From assembly GCA_012656075.1 (NCBI GenBank), contig JAAKBF010000078.1, positions 310,001-374,000 on the forward strand: DNA of 64,000 bases, given 5' to 3'. Below the pieces are notes generated by a model. That model had not been told where the DNA came from. It made no database searches and saw only the letters and a program-made list of their open reading frames with translations. Below, piece after piece: positions 22,601 through 34,179 of the stretch (its first letter is position 1; the number at the start of each line of letters is the position of its first letter). This DNA comes from Phytophthora hibernalis. Its lineage: Eukaryota; Oomycota; Peronosporomycetes; Peronosporales; Peronosporaceae. Position numbers and translations under genes: made by a program.

Positions 22601-24592
22601 TCTCGATAACTCTCCATTTGCCAGGAAACGGACCGTAGTGTCCGTGTGCATTACCTCAATAATTCTGCAGAATTTGTCTGGGAAACCCTTTTGCCCTCAG
22701 TACCACAAGTAAGTATTTCCTATCCAGCGAGTCGTACGCCTTGGCGAAATCGAGCATCAATACCTGCGCTTCGGACAATTGAGCACCTCGTCGGCAGGCT
22801 TGTTTCGCTGCTTCGAATAAATCGATCGCCTCATGAATTGTCCGGCCAGGTATGAATCCGTATTGTGTATCATGCACTAGCTGGGGAATCAAGTTCCGTA
22901 ATCGCCCTGCCAATATTCGAGTGAAAAGCTTGTAGTCCGAATTCAGTAGCGCGATAGGCCTGTAGTTGAGCGTGTTGCTCGCGTCTCCTCCTTTGCCGAT
23001 GAAAAAATGAAAGCTTCTACAAAGGAATTTAGGGTGTTACCCTCGTCCATGGCATTGTTGAAGATTCGCGTTAAAATTGGCACCAGAGCCTCAACATAGT
23101 CCATTTACCAATCATTGCCAAGCAGGTCCGGCCCGGACGCCTTTCCTCACTTGCATTTGCGAAGAGCACCCGCCACCTCCTCCTCAGTTATCCGCTCGTT
23201 CATCTCAGTCAGGTCTACTGTGTCCCACCTAGACTTCAGTCGACCAATGTATTCATTCATCGTTTCGTTTGCCTCTGCTGCCCCATTTAAAATCGGTTCC
23301 CAGCTTTCAGCTAGAATGTCAGCTTTTTGCTGGGAGTGGAGTCGCGATCCAGGCACTGCAGAGGTGAGATGTGGTATCATATTATCCCCGAACTTGTTGC
23401 AAATTCTCCTGAAATTTTTTTGTGGTTCTCTTGGAACTCCAAGCTGTATTGGCCACCAGAACACGCCGTCGCAGTGCTCCTCGCTCGCCTTGCACCCTGG
23501 CTAGCTCGTCCAACAGTTGCTGCCTGAGGCCTTGTTGGTGTGATGCCGTGTACCCACATTTTCCCAATTGTACCTTGAGTCTTCTGATCTTTTGTCTATA
23601 GCCCTTATTTGTCCGTCGGCTTGCCTCTGTCTTCATCCGCGTCAGCTCTTCACGCATTTCCGCTTTGAATTGGTCCCATTCCACCGCAACATTGCATTCG
23701 CTGTCCCCCTTCAACTTATCCTCGAATTGCCTGAGCCGATGTTCAATCATGTTCTTTGTTGCCGCCTCTGCATATGGCGGCGGTGGATAAACCTTAGGTC
23801 GGCGCCGTACCCGCAATATTCCTTGTGGCGAGTGTAACTCCAGTACTACACCCCGATGGTCGGCCAGACAGAATGACTCCACTACGGTAATACCTCTAAT
23901 TAGTTTCCGTTCCGCCGCCGAGATGTACCACCTATCGATTCTCGAGGACCCGTGTTTCCTCTCCCCGTTGTGTGCTTGTGAGTATGGAAGGCATCCGCAT
24001 ATTTTCCCGTTCCTCCTGATTGTCTTGCTGAGGCAGTGTGTAAAGGCCCGAGTCCACGAGCCCATGTAGTTGGAGCACCTGTTCTAAGGCCTTGGACCCC
24101 ATGTCTTCTTTCTTGCTGCTGCCTAATCTGTCCAATTCCACGTTAGTCACGCAGCTGAAGTCTCCTCCCCATATCAATGGTATGCCCGTCGGGAATGGGA
24201 TTCGCCTCAAGTTTATAAAAACTCCACTCTAGCCTGCCCCGCCGCAGGCGCGTAAATGTTGACAAATAGGAAGGTTTTCCCGTTATTGTTCCTGTCGCCA
24301 TCATCAAATGTTCCGACCAGTACTCCGTGCCCCACTCCACCACTTTCTTGACCGCTCCATATGGGTTTACCAATATTGCAACTCCAGATCTCCTGTGTTC
24401 ACCTGATGACCACAGTGAGTATTTGCTTGCCGCTGTGTGCCTGTATCCCCACATCGCTGCGTATTGCTGCATTGCTGTCTTGTTCTCTTCTTCCCTTAGG
24501 TGAGTTTCCTGTATGAAGATCATATCCATCTGCCCCCTGTCCCCTTGCTCCTTGAGTCTTTGCAATATCTTCCCGACCTGGTTGAGATGCAT
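19646..24592 (-). pseudogene. LINE ORF2: endonuclease, reverse transcriptase, RNase H
   Basis: Endonuclease blocks in order: MIFIQETHLREEEN, LIWGGDFSCVTN, SRIDRWYIS and ADHRGVVLEL, covering the catalytic Glu, Asp and His positions. After a helical linker the reverse transcriptase shows QYGFIPGRTIHEAIDL, MLDFAKAYDSLDRKYL, QGCSLAPLLFIIAVDLL and GYADDTAIYIATAEM, the catalytic YADD. A TGA stands just before QGCSL where an Arg codon (CGA) is expected. The C-terminal RNase H reads GGSRGNPGPGGSG and NVTEFVGLQRLLAKA, then HIVGDSALIIGWMKNKK. The codon before GGSRGN is TAA in place of the first catalytic Asp. Many one-base frame changes separate the blocks. In an active element ORF2 would nick the target DNA and prime reverse transcription there. 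Confidence 0.8.
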
Positions 24593-24989
24593 CGCCAGTC
24601 CACGTATGTTGTAAGTTGCTAATCCTATGGTCCTATCCAGCTTGTCCTGTACAGGTCTCCTGTTCAGTCGATGGTTCTGCTGTTGTCGTCGTTGTTTGTT
24701 CCCGTGTTTTCGGAAAGCTTTAGATGTGTTGCCCTTGTGTTGAGTGTGGGGATCGTGTTGTAGTATAGATGTAGATGTAGAGTTGATTGTCTCGCTTCAT
24801 CTACTCCCCTTTTCTGCTGCCTGTCCCCACTCGACTATTGACTGCCACCATCACTTGAAATGACGCCGTCGTCTCTGTCGGCGAGTAGTTGGGTTCCTGT
24901 CTCCACTCCGTTCCCTCGGCGTGCATCTTCCTCCTGCACCGTCCTGGTCTCCAGTGATTGCGCTTCATTGCCACTGAACACCCTCTCGT

Positions 24990-25960
24990 GCTGGTCATAG
25001 ATGGTGTGACGTGGTATTATCAATCCATCCGCTAGGCTTGCGTCCGCCGCATTTGATAGTTGATCCTGCATCTGCCCCCGTCCTTCGCTTGCACTGCTGT
25101 CGGCAAGGATAAAACCTTGAATATACCTCCTTCTGCGTTGGGGGACCCAAGTATTTCCTGCTTTCGCGCGCCCCCTTCTGCTTTAGTGCCAGCGGCTGCC
25201 CGGTTAATTGATTTGAGCTCCTTCGTCGCAGCTTTCGCAGTTTTGTGTAGATCGTACGGTACCCTGTCCAGTTCGGGACGTCCGTATCTGGCTAATATGG
25301 CGTTCCGTCTATCTGCCAAATCACCCATGGTTGCTGCATAACATGCGTAGCGCTCAGTGTTATACGTCACTGCTTGGAAATGGTTACCTCCATCTTCCCA
25401 TTGTAGCACCAGCACTGTTGGTAATATTCCTTCTCCAACCATGTCTTGTAGTAAACCGATCGCCACTTCTGAGGTCAAAGTTGTTACCTCCCTGTCTAGA
25501 TGACCCCACCTTGGGGTAGTTCTTTGTTTTCATATGCGTAAGCTTGGTTTGTGCATTCCCGTGCGTGTCCACATCGAGAATGTAGATCGTCTCTCGTGCA
25601 TGCATCGCCGTCGCTTGTATGTGAGATGGCCGTACCCAGTACGCCTTTGCCGCCTCAGACCGCACGGATTTCTTTCTCTGCTCTACATAGTGAGACGCCA
25701 TCACCCGTATTTGAACCTCGATGCTGCTGTGAACTACGTCCACATGCCCGTGTCTGCCAGTTCAGCCTCTAATTCCAGCGGTCGCAGGGAGGCCTCATCC
25801 ACCAGGTTGGCAATCATTCCATTGAGAACTTGTTTTTAGGTCATTGACTTGCTTTGCCACCGCAGCGCTGATTGGCTGTGGGTATTGCTGAGTGCTGCAT
25901 ACAACGCAAACCATCCACATTGACCGTTCCTTACCACCTCTGTGATGGTCCCACCCAAGA
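24990..25960 (-). pseudogene. OTU-like cysteine protease segment of the LINE
   Basis: Between ORF1 and the endonuclease lies a coding stretch with the two halves expected of an OTU-type cysteine protease. An N-terminal catalytic-Cys block reads VVRNGQCGWFALYAALSN (near 25,935-25,880). About 140 codons later a His block reads LPTVLVLQWEDGGNHFQAVT (near 25,415-25,360). In between are SHYVEQRKKSVRSEAAKAYW and a basic linker. The strand is the same as ORF1 and ORF2, so it is part of the element. Its job may be processing of the element's polyprotein or deubiquitination. Stops interrupt this copy (for example a TAA near 25,840). The assignment rests on motif spacing seen by eye; a different papain-fold protease is possible. 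Confidence 0.5.
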
Positions 25961-26926
25961 TCCCGTCCATGTCTTGATGGGATAACGCACCTCCTCCGTC
26001 GGCACTGTCCCTATATATTCATACCAGTCTGCTTCCTCTCTGTCACTGCCAGAGTGGTGATCCTTCGTCTCCTTATCTGCGCCATTTAATGAGAAAGGTC
26101 CGATACTCTTGCCCGCTGCGTCCGTGGTCGGCAGCCGTTTAGATGGATCAGTTGTGTGTTCCCCTCTATCGGTGTCTCCCTGGTATGCTGGTCGCCACCT
26201 TTTACTATAGGGTGCGCAGGTTCCAGGAATTGATACATGTACCTCTGCATCCCCATCGTCCCTAATTTCTGCTGTGGTTTATCCCTATTTCTACGAGGAG
26301 AGAGAGATCGCGTTTGGTTGGGTCGTTTGGCCAATTTCAGGAATTTGGCCGCGTGTGGTGATGTTTCCTGCATTACCTCGTCGTCCCATTCTACGGGTAC
26401 GCTGCGCTTGGGCGAAACGGATCTCTGTCGTGCTTCGGGGATACTACTTGACTCTACTTTATCTTGGTTGTTGCCCGTAGGGTCGCTAGCCGGAGCTTCA
26501 GCCCTATCACCGTCCGCACCGTCCCGTTCGTTCCTTCGGACTGTCCTTGAACCGCTGGCTTGGAACCACTTCGGTTGACCTTCTTGACTCTCCGCTCTGC
26601 TGGTCGCCCTCTGGCCTCTGGCTGGTCGATTTCACTGCCACCATCCCCGATGTTGATGTCCTTCTCCAGTTGTCCTTCCTCTTGTTTGGCTGAGTCCTTC
26701 ATCTCCACATCAGCCCCCCACCGCGGAAGTCTGTCTCAAGATTCTTAGGTTCCGTCCTGTTTACCTCGATGTTAGTGCTTTCACTCTGCGGCGACTCCCC
26801 TGGTCTCCTGACTCCTCCGTTGTGACTGTTCCCACTCGCTGGGCAGTGTTGGTCCCTCCGTGTCCTGCTGACTCACATGGGAGTGCTGTGCCATGCGTTG
26901 CCCTTCAGGTTGTCCCTTGTGTTCCC

Positions 26927-28799
26927 TCATCTCCTATTTTCCTGCACCCCTGTGTCGTCGAGCCCCTGCAGAAGTCGTTGAAGCTGCTCCATGGTAGTTG
27001 GGAGCTCTCGTGCCTGGTACACTCGCGAGCTCCTTCTTATGGTGGAAGGCATGGCTCCTGTCACTCTATATGTGTGATTCCGCAAACTTTCCACCTGTTC
27101 AGCCTCTTGTACTGCACAGTGCTTCGTCGGGTGCTCCGGCGAGCGACACTCCTTGCATGGCCAGTTGACATACACCTGATGGTGTAGCACCAACTCCGCG
27201 TCTTCGTGATGAATATATCCTATTTTCTTAAGCTTTGTCGGGCATGCCTTCGCTTTAATCTTCACCAGCCATTGTCTGTCATTGAGTCCCGTGTTCCCTA
27301 TTTCTGGGTGAACCAAGGTCTGCACTTGGAGCCCCATCTTCCTCCCGAGAACCCACAGCAAGTCTTTAGATGTCATTGTCCCCTTTCTCATAGTGACGGT
27401 GAAACTGTAGTAGTCTAATTTGACCATAGCGAAAGTAGTTCGCGCTGCCATGCGCTGACTTTCATAGACCACGAGCTGGAGCTTCCTCATTACCAACGGC
27501 ATCCTCCACCCAGTCCATCACGCTGCTGTATTCTTACCCTTGAAGGTCACAGTAATCACCCGAGTTTCGGCATTGAGCTCGATTCGCGACAGGTCGGCCT
27601 TGAAGTCCTCTATTTCTTGTTTTTGCTGCGGAGCCGCTTCCGCCCCCATACTTATTTGGGCCAGCAGTGCCCCTCTTGACAAAGTGTCGCCATATCGTTG
27701 TCCTGGGGCGAGATGGGCGTACAGCGGATATTCTAGGGCAATAAACATATCCGTGAAGTTCGCTATCTCCATTGGTGTCATGGTTTGGGCCAAGAAGCGG
27801 GAGGGAAGGCACCTCGAGTTCCTGCTTCAATATCATGAGCAGTGCTAGATTTTCATCCGTCGTTCTTTCCCGCTTCTGCGTCGTTTCCGGCATTGGCGTC
27901 ATACACAGCTGCAGTAGCCGCTGCTGCTCCCCGTTAGACCATCCCCTTGTCTCTTCGTTTCGCGCTTTGTTACGGCCCTTAGATAGCTGCCGACATGCCC
28001 CCTTGCTCTACCTCCGGTTGCGGTTGCTCTTTCTTCACAAAAATGAAACAATGGATCCTAGCTTCCACTTCCTGGTTGTGGTGCCCGTCATCGATGATCC
28101 ATTGCTTCATGAGTTGTTGCATCCTGGTTTCATGCTCTGCTGTTCCCTGCTCCCAAAAGCTGATAATGCCTTTGTATCCGGCCTGTTGCAATGACGAGAG
28201 CTCATCCTTCCATTCTTCTACCGAAATGATTGCTTGACCGTCGCCTGCCTTGCCGTCCTTACCCTCCGTTGTCTCCACATACTGCTTGTACCTCCTCGCC
28301 TTTGCCAGTTCGTTGAGTCGTTGGACCATGTGGAAGATGTATTCGGGCGGGGCCTGCTTGTACAGGTACGAACGTAACTTCTTGAAGGCCACTACACCGT
28401 CACCTTGGTCCGCTCCTCTCCAATTGATTCCCTCTCCTTGCGCTGACCCTGCATCGTGCCCACCATGCGCTGCGCTCGTTGCGGCGAGTTTGCGCAAGTT
28501 CTGCTTGAGTGTGACCCCATTACTTCTGCCCCTGCGTTGGCTGTCTTCCTGGATCTCCGCCTTCGTATTCTTTTTGACTCCTTTCCCCACTGTTGTCCAT
28601 TGCTGGTTGGTATCGCGCTGCTGCAAGGTGGTGACATCTGCAGTATCCATGTGCTCTTGCTCGCCTCTGCCCATGATTCCTTGCTTGCAGGTGCTCTCAG
28701 TCGTCGTCCCCGTGCCACCACTGCCTCTGCTCTTGCCCCTGCCTGCCTACGTGGACTGCCTGACCTTGCCGCGTCCATACTTCCTTGCTCCTTTCCCAT
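26927..28799 (-). pseudogene. LINE ORF1 (nucleic-acid-binding protein with CCHC zinc knuckle)
   Basis: Probably starts at the ATG at 28799 (MGKEQGSMDAARSG), with frame changes. It has a basic, Gln/Arg-rich N-terminus and a helical middle (FKKLRSYLYKQAPPEYIFHM, WKDELSSLQQAGYKGIISFW). An RNA-binding-like fold comes next (ITVTFKGKN, MRKLQLVVYESQRMAARTTF, DLLWVLGRKMGLQV). The zinc knuckle is CKECRSPEHPTKHC (C-x2-C-x4-H-x4-C) near 27,165. This domain order is standard for ORF1 proteins of RNase H-bearing LINEs, which coat the element RNA. At least three frame breaks are present in this copy. Confidence 0.65.
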
Positions 28800-28940
28800 G
28801 ACTTCGCCTTGGTCGTTTCCTTCTCACTTAACCTTGAAAGTTGTATACCGGGGGGTTCGCGTCCTTCCCAACGCCCCCCGCGTATGGTTGTTCTGCCGTT
28901 CCTGCGCCGCTCTCGAAGAGTCGTTGCCCTCACCCGGCAA

Positions 28941-29201
28941 ATTTGGAAGTGTCAATGGTGATGTTGTGTTGCAAGGAAGTTGTAGCACCAACGCGTTCAC
29001 GTGCTGAGCGGCCACTTTCGAGACGCGCACGGAGCAGGCGTTCCTTGATTGGACCTGGTAGAAGGACGCGTGCTTCTGGAGGTCTCGGCGACCGCAGCCC
29101 GCTTCTTCTACCCGGAAGGGAGCGAAGACGTCGAAGACGACGCTAGTGAGCCGAAACGCGAGGTGGACGATAGCGACTACATGAGCGGGGATGAAGACTG
29201 A
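28941..29201 (+). pseudogene. Phospholipase D-like gene, C-terminal half, beyond the LINE
   Basis: Immediately after the LINE, plus-strand coding reads VNGDVVLQGSCSTNAFTC, a TGA, AATFETRTEQAFLDW, and after one lost base DLVEGRVLLEVSATAARFFY. It ends with the acidic tail REVDDSDYMSGDED and a stop at 29,201. VVLQGS..NAFT followed by AATFETRTEQAF is what follows the HKD motif in small PLD-like proteins (a GS..N block, then a helix). It therefore fits the missing end of the gene at 19,142-19,584. The in-frame TGA and the frame change support decay. That the two halves belong together is my inference from domain order, strand and position. Confidence 0.5.
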
Positions 29202-29496
29202 GAAGCTGACACTGAGCACATTGTGTTGTACATGTATTCGAGTTCGGTCTTGTGAGTCCGTGTCACGGCCAGATTTATTATAGCATTTATAAACCTCGCT
29301 TGTCTTCAACTACATGTTACTGTATCTGTATCTGAGTATCGGAATAGTCTTACGAAAAATGGCGCCAAAACTTTAGAGCTGTAGAAACCCATTTACCTCC
29401 TAAAATTAGTACATGTCAACAATTCAATCACAGAATAGAACCTGTAACTTCGTATACCCTTTCAGGTTTTGAATAGTCCTTCGTCTCTTGGTTTCA
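29202..29496. other. Intergenic region before the PDZ gene
   Basis: AT-rich, no open frame of interest. TACATGTA occurs at about 29,231. Confidence 0.5.
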
Positions 29497-29512
29497 CCAT
29501 TTTGGCAATTCC
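29497..29512 (+). promoter_or_regulatory. Oomycete Inr-like core promoter element of the PDZ gene
   Basis: CCATTTTGGCAATTCC, ending 3 bp before the ATG at 29516, follows the oomycete initiator pattern (CATTYY, spacer, CAATTT-like). The leader would be only about 15 nt. By-eye match. Confidence 0.5.
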
Positions 29513-29515
29513 AAG

Positions 29516-31225
29516 ATGGCGCACCTCCCTCCCTCCACGGGCTCTCCGTCGCTCAGCCGTCCGGCAGCTACGCTCACGAGCGACACCGTCGTGTTTTCGC
29601 AGACAAAGACTCCTTCTCGCCAATCGAGCGTCGTGGCGGATACTGCGTCGCCCGTGTTGGGACCTTCCGCTGCCTTCAGAGGCGTCTCTCGACGGTTGAC
29701 TGTGCGCGTCATCAAACACGGCGACACCTTGGGCTTCGGGGTGCGTCACGACCGACTCAAGCGACTGCAGGTGTCCACACTACAAGGTGGCGACTCGCAG
29801 CTGCGTGTAGGGGACACGCTATTGTCGGTGAACGGCGTGGACCTGACCAAGCAGGAGTTTCTGACCGTCATCCAGCAGTTGAAGGCCACAAGACCCGGAG
29901 AACTCGTGTTCGAGATTGAGAGGGTGGACCACAGAGATGCAGTGCAACAGGTTGAAGCTCAGGCTGCTGCGTCGCCTATTGCGACCCCTGCAGCTGCCGG
30001 TGGGGAGTGTTGGCGTCCACGACCAAGACGGAGAAAGCGTGGGGAGCTGCAGTTGCAGTTGCAGTGTCAGGAGCTGGTGGAGCGACACCGTATTGGCAGA
30101 ATGCTCAGCCGGATAGTGGTGTGAGAAAGCTGCCTGCTTTCGTTTCGACAGCGATGGTGCCCCCGACAGGAGTGCCGCCGCCTTCGATTCCAGTTTCTGC
30201 TGGTCGTCAAGCGAACGGGGCTAAACAACCAAGGAAACGAGCGCGATCGTGAGTGTTTTGAGGTTTTTGTATGCGGATTGGGGGTTTGTTGCTGATGTGG
30301 TTCTTGGTGGTGGGTTTAGTGCACAGAGGGTGACGATGCTGGATGACAATGGGCAGCCTGTGAATGTTACAGGTTTGCTGGCGGATTTGAAGAAGGAGCG
30401 CGCGGAAAAGGCTGCGCTGGAGGAGAAGAACGCAGGTCTGCGGAAGCGATTGCAGCGCATGCTCATCGAAAATGACGAAGTGCGTGTTCGTGCCAAGAAT
30501 GAAGTCGTGGCAGCGCAGGAGAAGGCGAAACGCGAGATCGCGGAAGCGCAGAGCCAACTGGTGGCTGCACGGGCGCAGCTACGAGTTCAGGATCGTGGCC
30601 CTGATGTGGGACGCACGGATTCAATCATCAACGAGTTAGTCGCGTGCAAGGCGCTGTTAGAGCGGGTGCAGAAGGCCGAGGCAGCTCGGACTGGGTTGCT
30701 TACGACACGATACCGTGGCGAGTGTCGTGTTGCCTCTGTAGACGCACAGCGTGTGCTAGACTCGGTGGTCGGCATGTTCCGAGCGAAACTGCGGCAGGTT
30801 GGACGCATGAGTCGCGACAGCTCCAGCAAACCTGAGCTGGAGGTGGCGTGCGACGGCGTGCGACGTCTTGCGTTCATGAAGATTTTCCGTATGCCGCACG
30901 ATTTTGCCTTCTACACGTCTGCAGCCTTTCACTCGTCGGATCCAGTGCGCCATACCCTCGAACAAGAGCAGTTCGCTGATCTTTTCGGAAGTTCACTCTG
31001 CCATGAAGAACGCGCAGGCTTGTTCTACGTGGCCACAGCTCCCATGGTACGTGCAGCATGACTGACTCAGGAAACCCAGGTGAATGCTTTAATAACTAAC
31101 GAGTGTTTGTATTGTGGATGATTCAGCTCGTTGTGTTCGACCCGAGTGCAGAAAGTGTAGTCTTCAAGTGTGAATGGGCTGAGCAGAACACGCTTCGTGA
31201 CCTCGCACGCAACTTTCGCTTTTGA
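29516..31225 (+). CDS. PDZ-domain protein with coiled coil
   Basis: The ATG at 29516 opens a Ser/Thr-rich N-terminus. A PDZ domain at residues about 60-140 follows: LTVRVIKHGDTLGFGVRHD with the carboxylate-binding loop LGFG, then LRVGDTLLSVNGVDLTKQEF and LVFEIERVD. A low-complexity linker, a coiled coil (LADLKKERAEKAALEEKNAG, NEVVAAQEKAKREIAEAQSQ) and a folded C-terminal region rich in aromatics (FMKIFRMPHDFAFYTSAAFH, EWAEQNTLRDLARNFRF) complete it. Introns are 30249-30319 and 31047-31126 (branch CTAAC); both join frames exactly and the stop is at 31,225. One base is missing near 30,003 in a GGGG run within the linker. It probably acts as a scaffold binding C-terminal peptides. Partners are unknown and I do not recognise a named family. 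Confidence 0.75.
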
Positions 31226-31357
31226 AATATCGAGTGCATCCAGTAGAATGAATAAATTGTGGACGTGGACGCGTCTCGCCGGTAAGCTCATGCTCGCAGC
31301 GCGATGGAGTCACTGAAGTCTATGTTTGCTATTGATTATGAAGTGTTCCTCGCTAGA

Positions 31358-33969
31358 TTAGTGGAGGTTGCCACTGGCGTTGTTGAGGCTGTTGATGGAT
31401 GTTGTGTTGGTGATTGACAGGGCCATTGACTGCATGACAACGTCACGGAGGCGGTTCCACAGAACAGGTGCCAACTCGTCCATCGACTCGTAGGTTTCGC
31501 GTGACATCTCGAACACAGTGCAGGGCTCTAGCGCTCTGGCAGCCATGTATCGATACTGACGGCCGAAGAAGTCGACCTCACCGAACATGGCACCGGGCAG
31601 GACACTCTCCAACAGCGTCAAAGACTTCCCTGGAGCCACGGTACCATCGTCGTTCATAAAGAGCGCAACTCGGCCACTGGCAAGGAAGTAGAAGCGATCC
31701 GGGGAAGATGCTACGCGGTAGAACTCGTAGCCCACAGGCACTTCGTACTTGCTGAAGAACTGATCGACACCACGAAAGAGCTGCGAGTCATCCGGCTCGC
31801 CCATGAAGCGGTGCAACAACACACTCATGGACTCGTGGTGATGGTTGATATCCTGCAACTGGTTAGCGTGTATCATAAGATGGTTCTCGCAGAACTCTAG
31901 GGCTGATTCGGCGTTCAGGAAGAAATTCTCTTCCTCAGCGATCTCATTATTCAGTAGCAGGCTGCGAATCTCGGGAAGCGCGTCCGCAAAAATCACAGTG
32001 ATATCATAGCGTTTGCAGTGCTGCTGCAAAATCATGAATGCGCTTCGTGCTGCCGTTGCATCCATACCGGAGACGCGACTGAAATCCATTACAACATACT
32101 CGGTTGGCAATCCATCCGGGTGCTGCGCAGGACTGCCATCCAGACACTCGATCGGGACATCCCGCTTTGCCACAGGCGTAAGTGGAATGCCCGAATCGTC
32201 AACATACTGCGGTTCATCCAGTCCTCTGTTCGATTTCTGCTTCATCGCAGAATGAGACTTGCGAATGTGGACAGCCTTCTGCACGTCCTGCAGAATCTGC
32301 ACCGATGAACCGAAAAAGAGGTAGCCGTACAGCTCCAAATACACGATGGCGTCACGCTTCTGGTTGAGCAAAGTGCGCGCTGCGAGTTTGCGGACAGAAG
32401 CAGACGATCGGGATCGGCGGTTCACGACACGGACTTGCGCGTAACCCAGCAAGAAATTGAGGATCGCGAAACCCACACCAAGCACCATTCCCAGTTCAAG
32501 GGAGACCATGTTGATCGCGATGAACGACAACCACAGCACGACATACTCGCGTGGCAGGACCTTGTGGTACACGTGCACAAGCCACTCCATCATGAGGTCG
32601 ATGGCAATGAAGATCAGCGTAGCTGCAAAAAGAATCTTGGCACAAGGCTCATGACGGACAGCGGCACAAGCACGATAGCGAACTCGGAGATAATGACGCA
32701 CACTCCCACGACGCGCGAGTTGGTCTTGGAGCGGTACGTGAAGATAGTCTGCGAGAAAATGTACGATCCAGTGTAGCCGCCCAGCAGCCCACTCACGACG
32801 TTCGACCAGCCAACCGACTTCAACTCGTGGTTGATGTCCAGTTGACTACCCATGTCCATCTCGATAGCCGCCACATCCAGACACGACGAGAAGGCCACAA
32901 CAAACGTCATCCCGAGCCACGTCGTAAACTGTTTCGGGACCTGGTTCCAGTGCATCTGCGAGAAGTCAAACAAGTCGAACATCTGCACGAAGCCGGCGGG
33001 GTCCGAAGCCGGCGAGACCCATCCGTAGTCGCGCGCTTCGTCCAGCGACACTCCACACAGCGCCAGCACGACGAAGAAAAGCAGCGGCATCAGCAGAATT
33101 GTGGCAGGAAGCGCAAAGTTGTTTTCACAGCGCTGCGATACCAGCAGCAGGACGACACCGCCCAAAACGCCGGGCACACACAGCAGCAGGTAGTGCAGGT
33201 CTTCCCAGATCTGCATCATCGACGTGAAATCATTGATCACGAGTCCTGTGCACAGCGAGAGGCCGGCGTACATGCAAAAGAGGCCAATAAACGCCAGATA
33301 GCCGCCCACAACCGGCATGGGCAGGTACGACACGAGTCCCGCCAGCTTGAAGCGTCCCAGCAGCACCAGCACCACTCCGAGCGACGCCGTGGCCAGGCCG
33401 ATCGTCACCACCGTGGTGGTCACCTTGGCCTCCAGCGGCACGTCTTCACCCAGCGACTTGCAGATGGACGTGGCGATGGCGCTCAGGAAGATGAGGCCGG
33501 CGTCCTGCACCTGTCCGATGGCGAAGGGCAGCGAGCTCAGCAGCGTGAACATGACCTGGTGCACGACGCTGGAGAACATGACGAGCTTGGAGAGTGCCGG
33601 CATGAAGGCGGCGAAGTCTGGATGGCCGAAGATGATGGCCGCGTAGCCGTACATGCACGGGATGGTCAGGATGGAGTTGATGACGCCGTACATGAGTGCG
33701 TTCGTCAGCTTGGCCAGTTGCTGCGGGTTCAAGACGTCATTGATGGTAGCACGTCCATCTGCCGTTGAGTCATTGACCAGCAACGCCATGGACTCTCCAT
33801 TGGTGTAGGGCGAGCCCTCGTCCACCCAACTGCGATGACGACGACGACGCTCCGATGTGTCATTCCGAGCGGTTTCGGTGGCGCGTTGAGCTGCTCGTTC
33901 GGCTGCTGGAGCACGCGATGCTGAGTTACTGCGGCGCTTCACTGCACCCGAAAGCGCGGGCGAGTACAT
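31358..33969 (-). CDS. SulP anion transporter with STAS and cyclic-nucleotide-binding-like domain
   Basis: A membrane transporter of the SLC26/SulP family, moving sulfate or related anions. It starts at the ATG at 33969 with a basic Ser/Arg-rich cytosolic tail. About ten to twelve hydrophobic helices follow (NSILTIPCMYGYAAIIFGHP, KLAGLVSYLPMPVVGGYLAF, SGLLGGYTGSYIFSQTIFTY). The STAS domain reads EYVVMDFSRVSGMDATAARS. Unlike its paralog at 45,400, it continues with a cNMP-binding-type beta barrel (FYFLASGRVALFMND, PGAMFGEVDFFGRQYRYMAA). The frame breaks once, in the run of A at 32,627-32,631. The intact paralog reads VPRFFFAATLIFIAIDL at that point, so one base is clearly missing here. Regulation of transport by nucleotide or pH through the added domain is plausible but not shown. 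Confidence 0.88.
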
Positions 33970-34179
33970 GGCTGGAGACGACTGGATGCAGGTGAACCAC
34001 CAAGTGAGACCGTTGACGTTTTGGACCTCTCCTCCACCCGGTGACTGAAGGAGATGGGCCTGCCACGCACGTGTGACGAGTGAGTAATGGGTACCATACT
34101 ATTGGTACGGGCAGCTTTGCTTCACTTTTGATTCACTAATATTAATACAATAATAAGCATCGTCTTGCTGGTGTTCATT

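Larger units (their letters stand above)
19590..28940 (-). mobile_element. Degenerate LINE (non-LTR retrotransposon) with ORF1, OTU-like protease, endonuclease, RT and RNase H
   Basis: About 9.3 kb, read right to left. ORF1 carries a CCHC knuckle; a protease-like segment follows; ORF2 carries an apurinic-type endonuclease, a reverse transcriptase with YADD and an RNase H. The endonuclease-plus-RNase H combination places it in the broad group of I/R1/Tad-like clades rather than RTE. Stops and frame changes occur in every domain, so this copy is dead. The borders are approximate: the left edge is where PLD-like coding ends and the right edge where PLD-like coding resumes. I could not find an exact target-site duplication or a poly-A tail. 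Confidence 0.8.

Noticed and set aside
19585..28960. Target-site duplication for the LINE
   Set aside because: The two flanks share only loose similarity around the HKD codons; no exact direct repeat could be defined.
32827..33768. 313-residue plus-strand open frame
   Set aside because: Antisense shadow of SulP gene 1; His/Gln/Arg-rich without structure.
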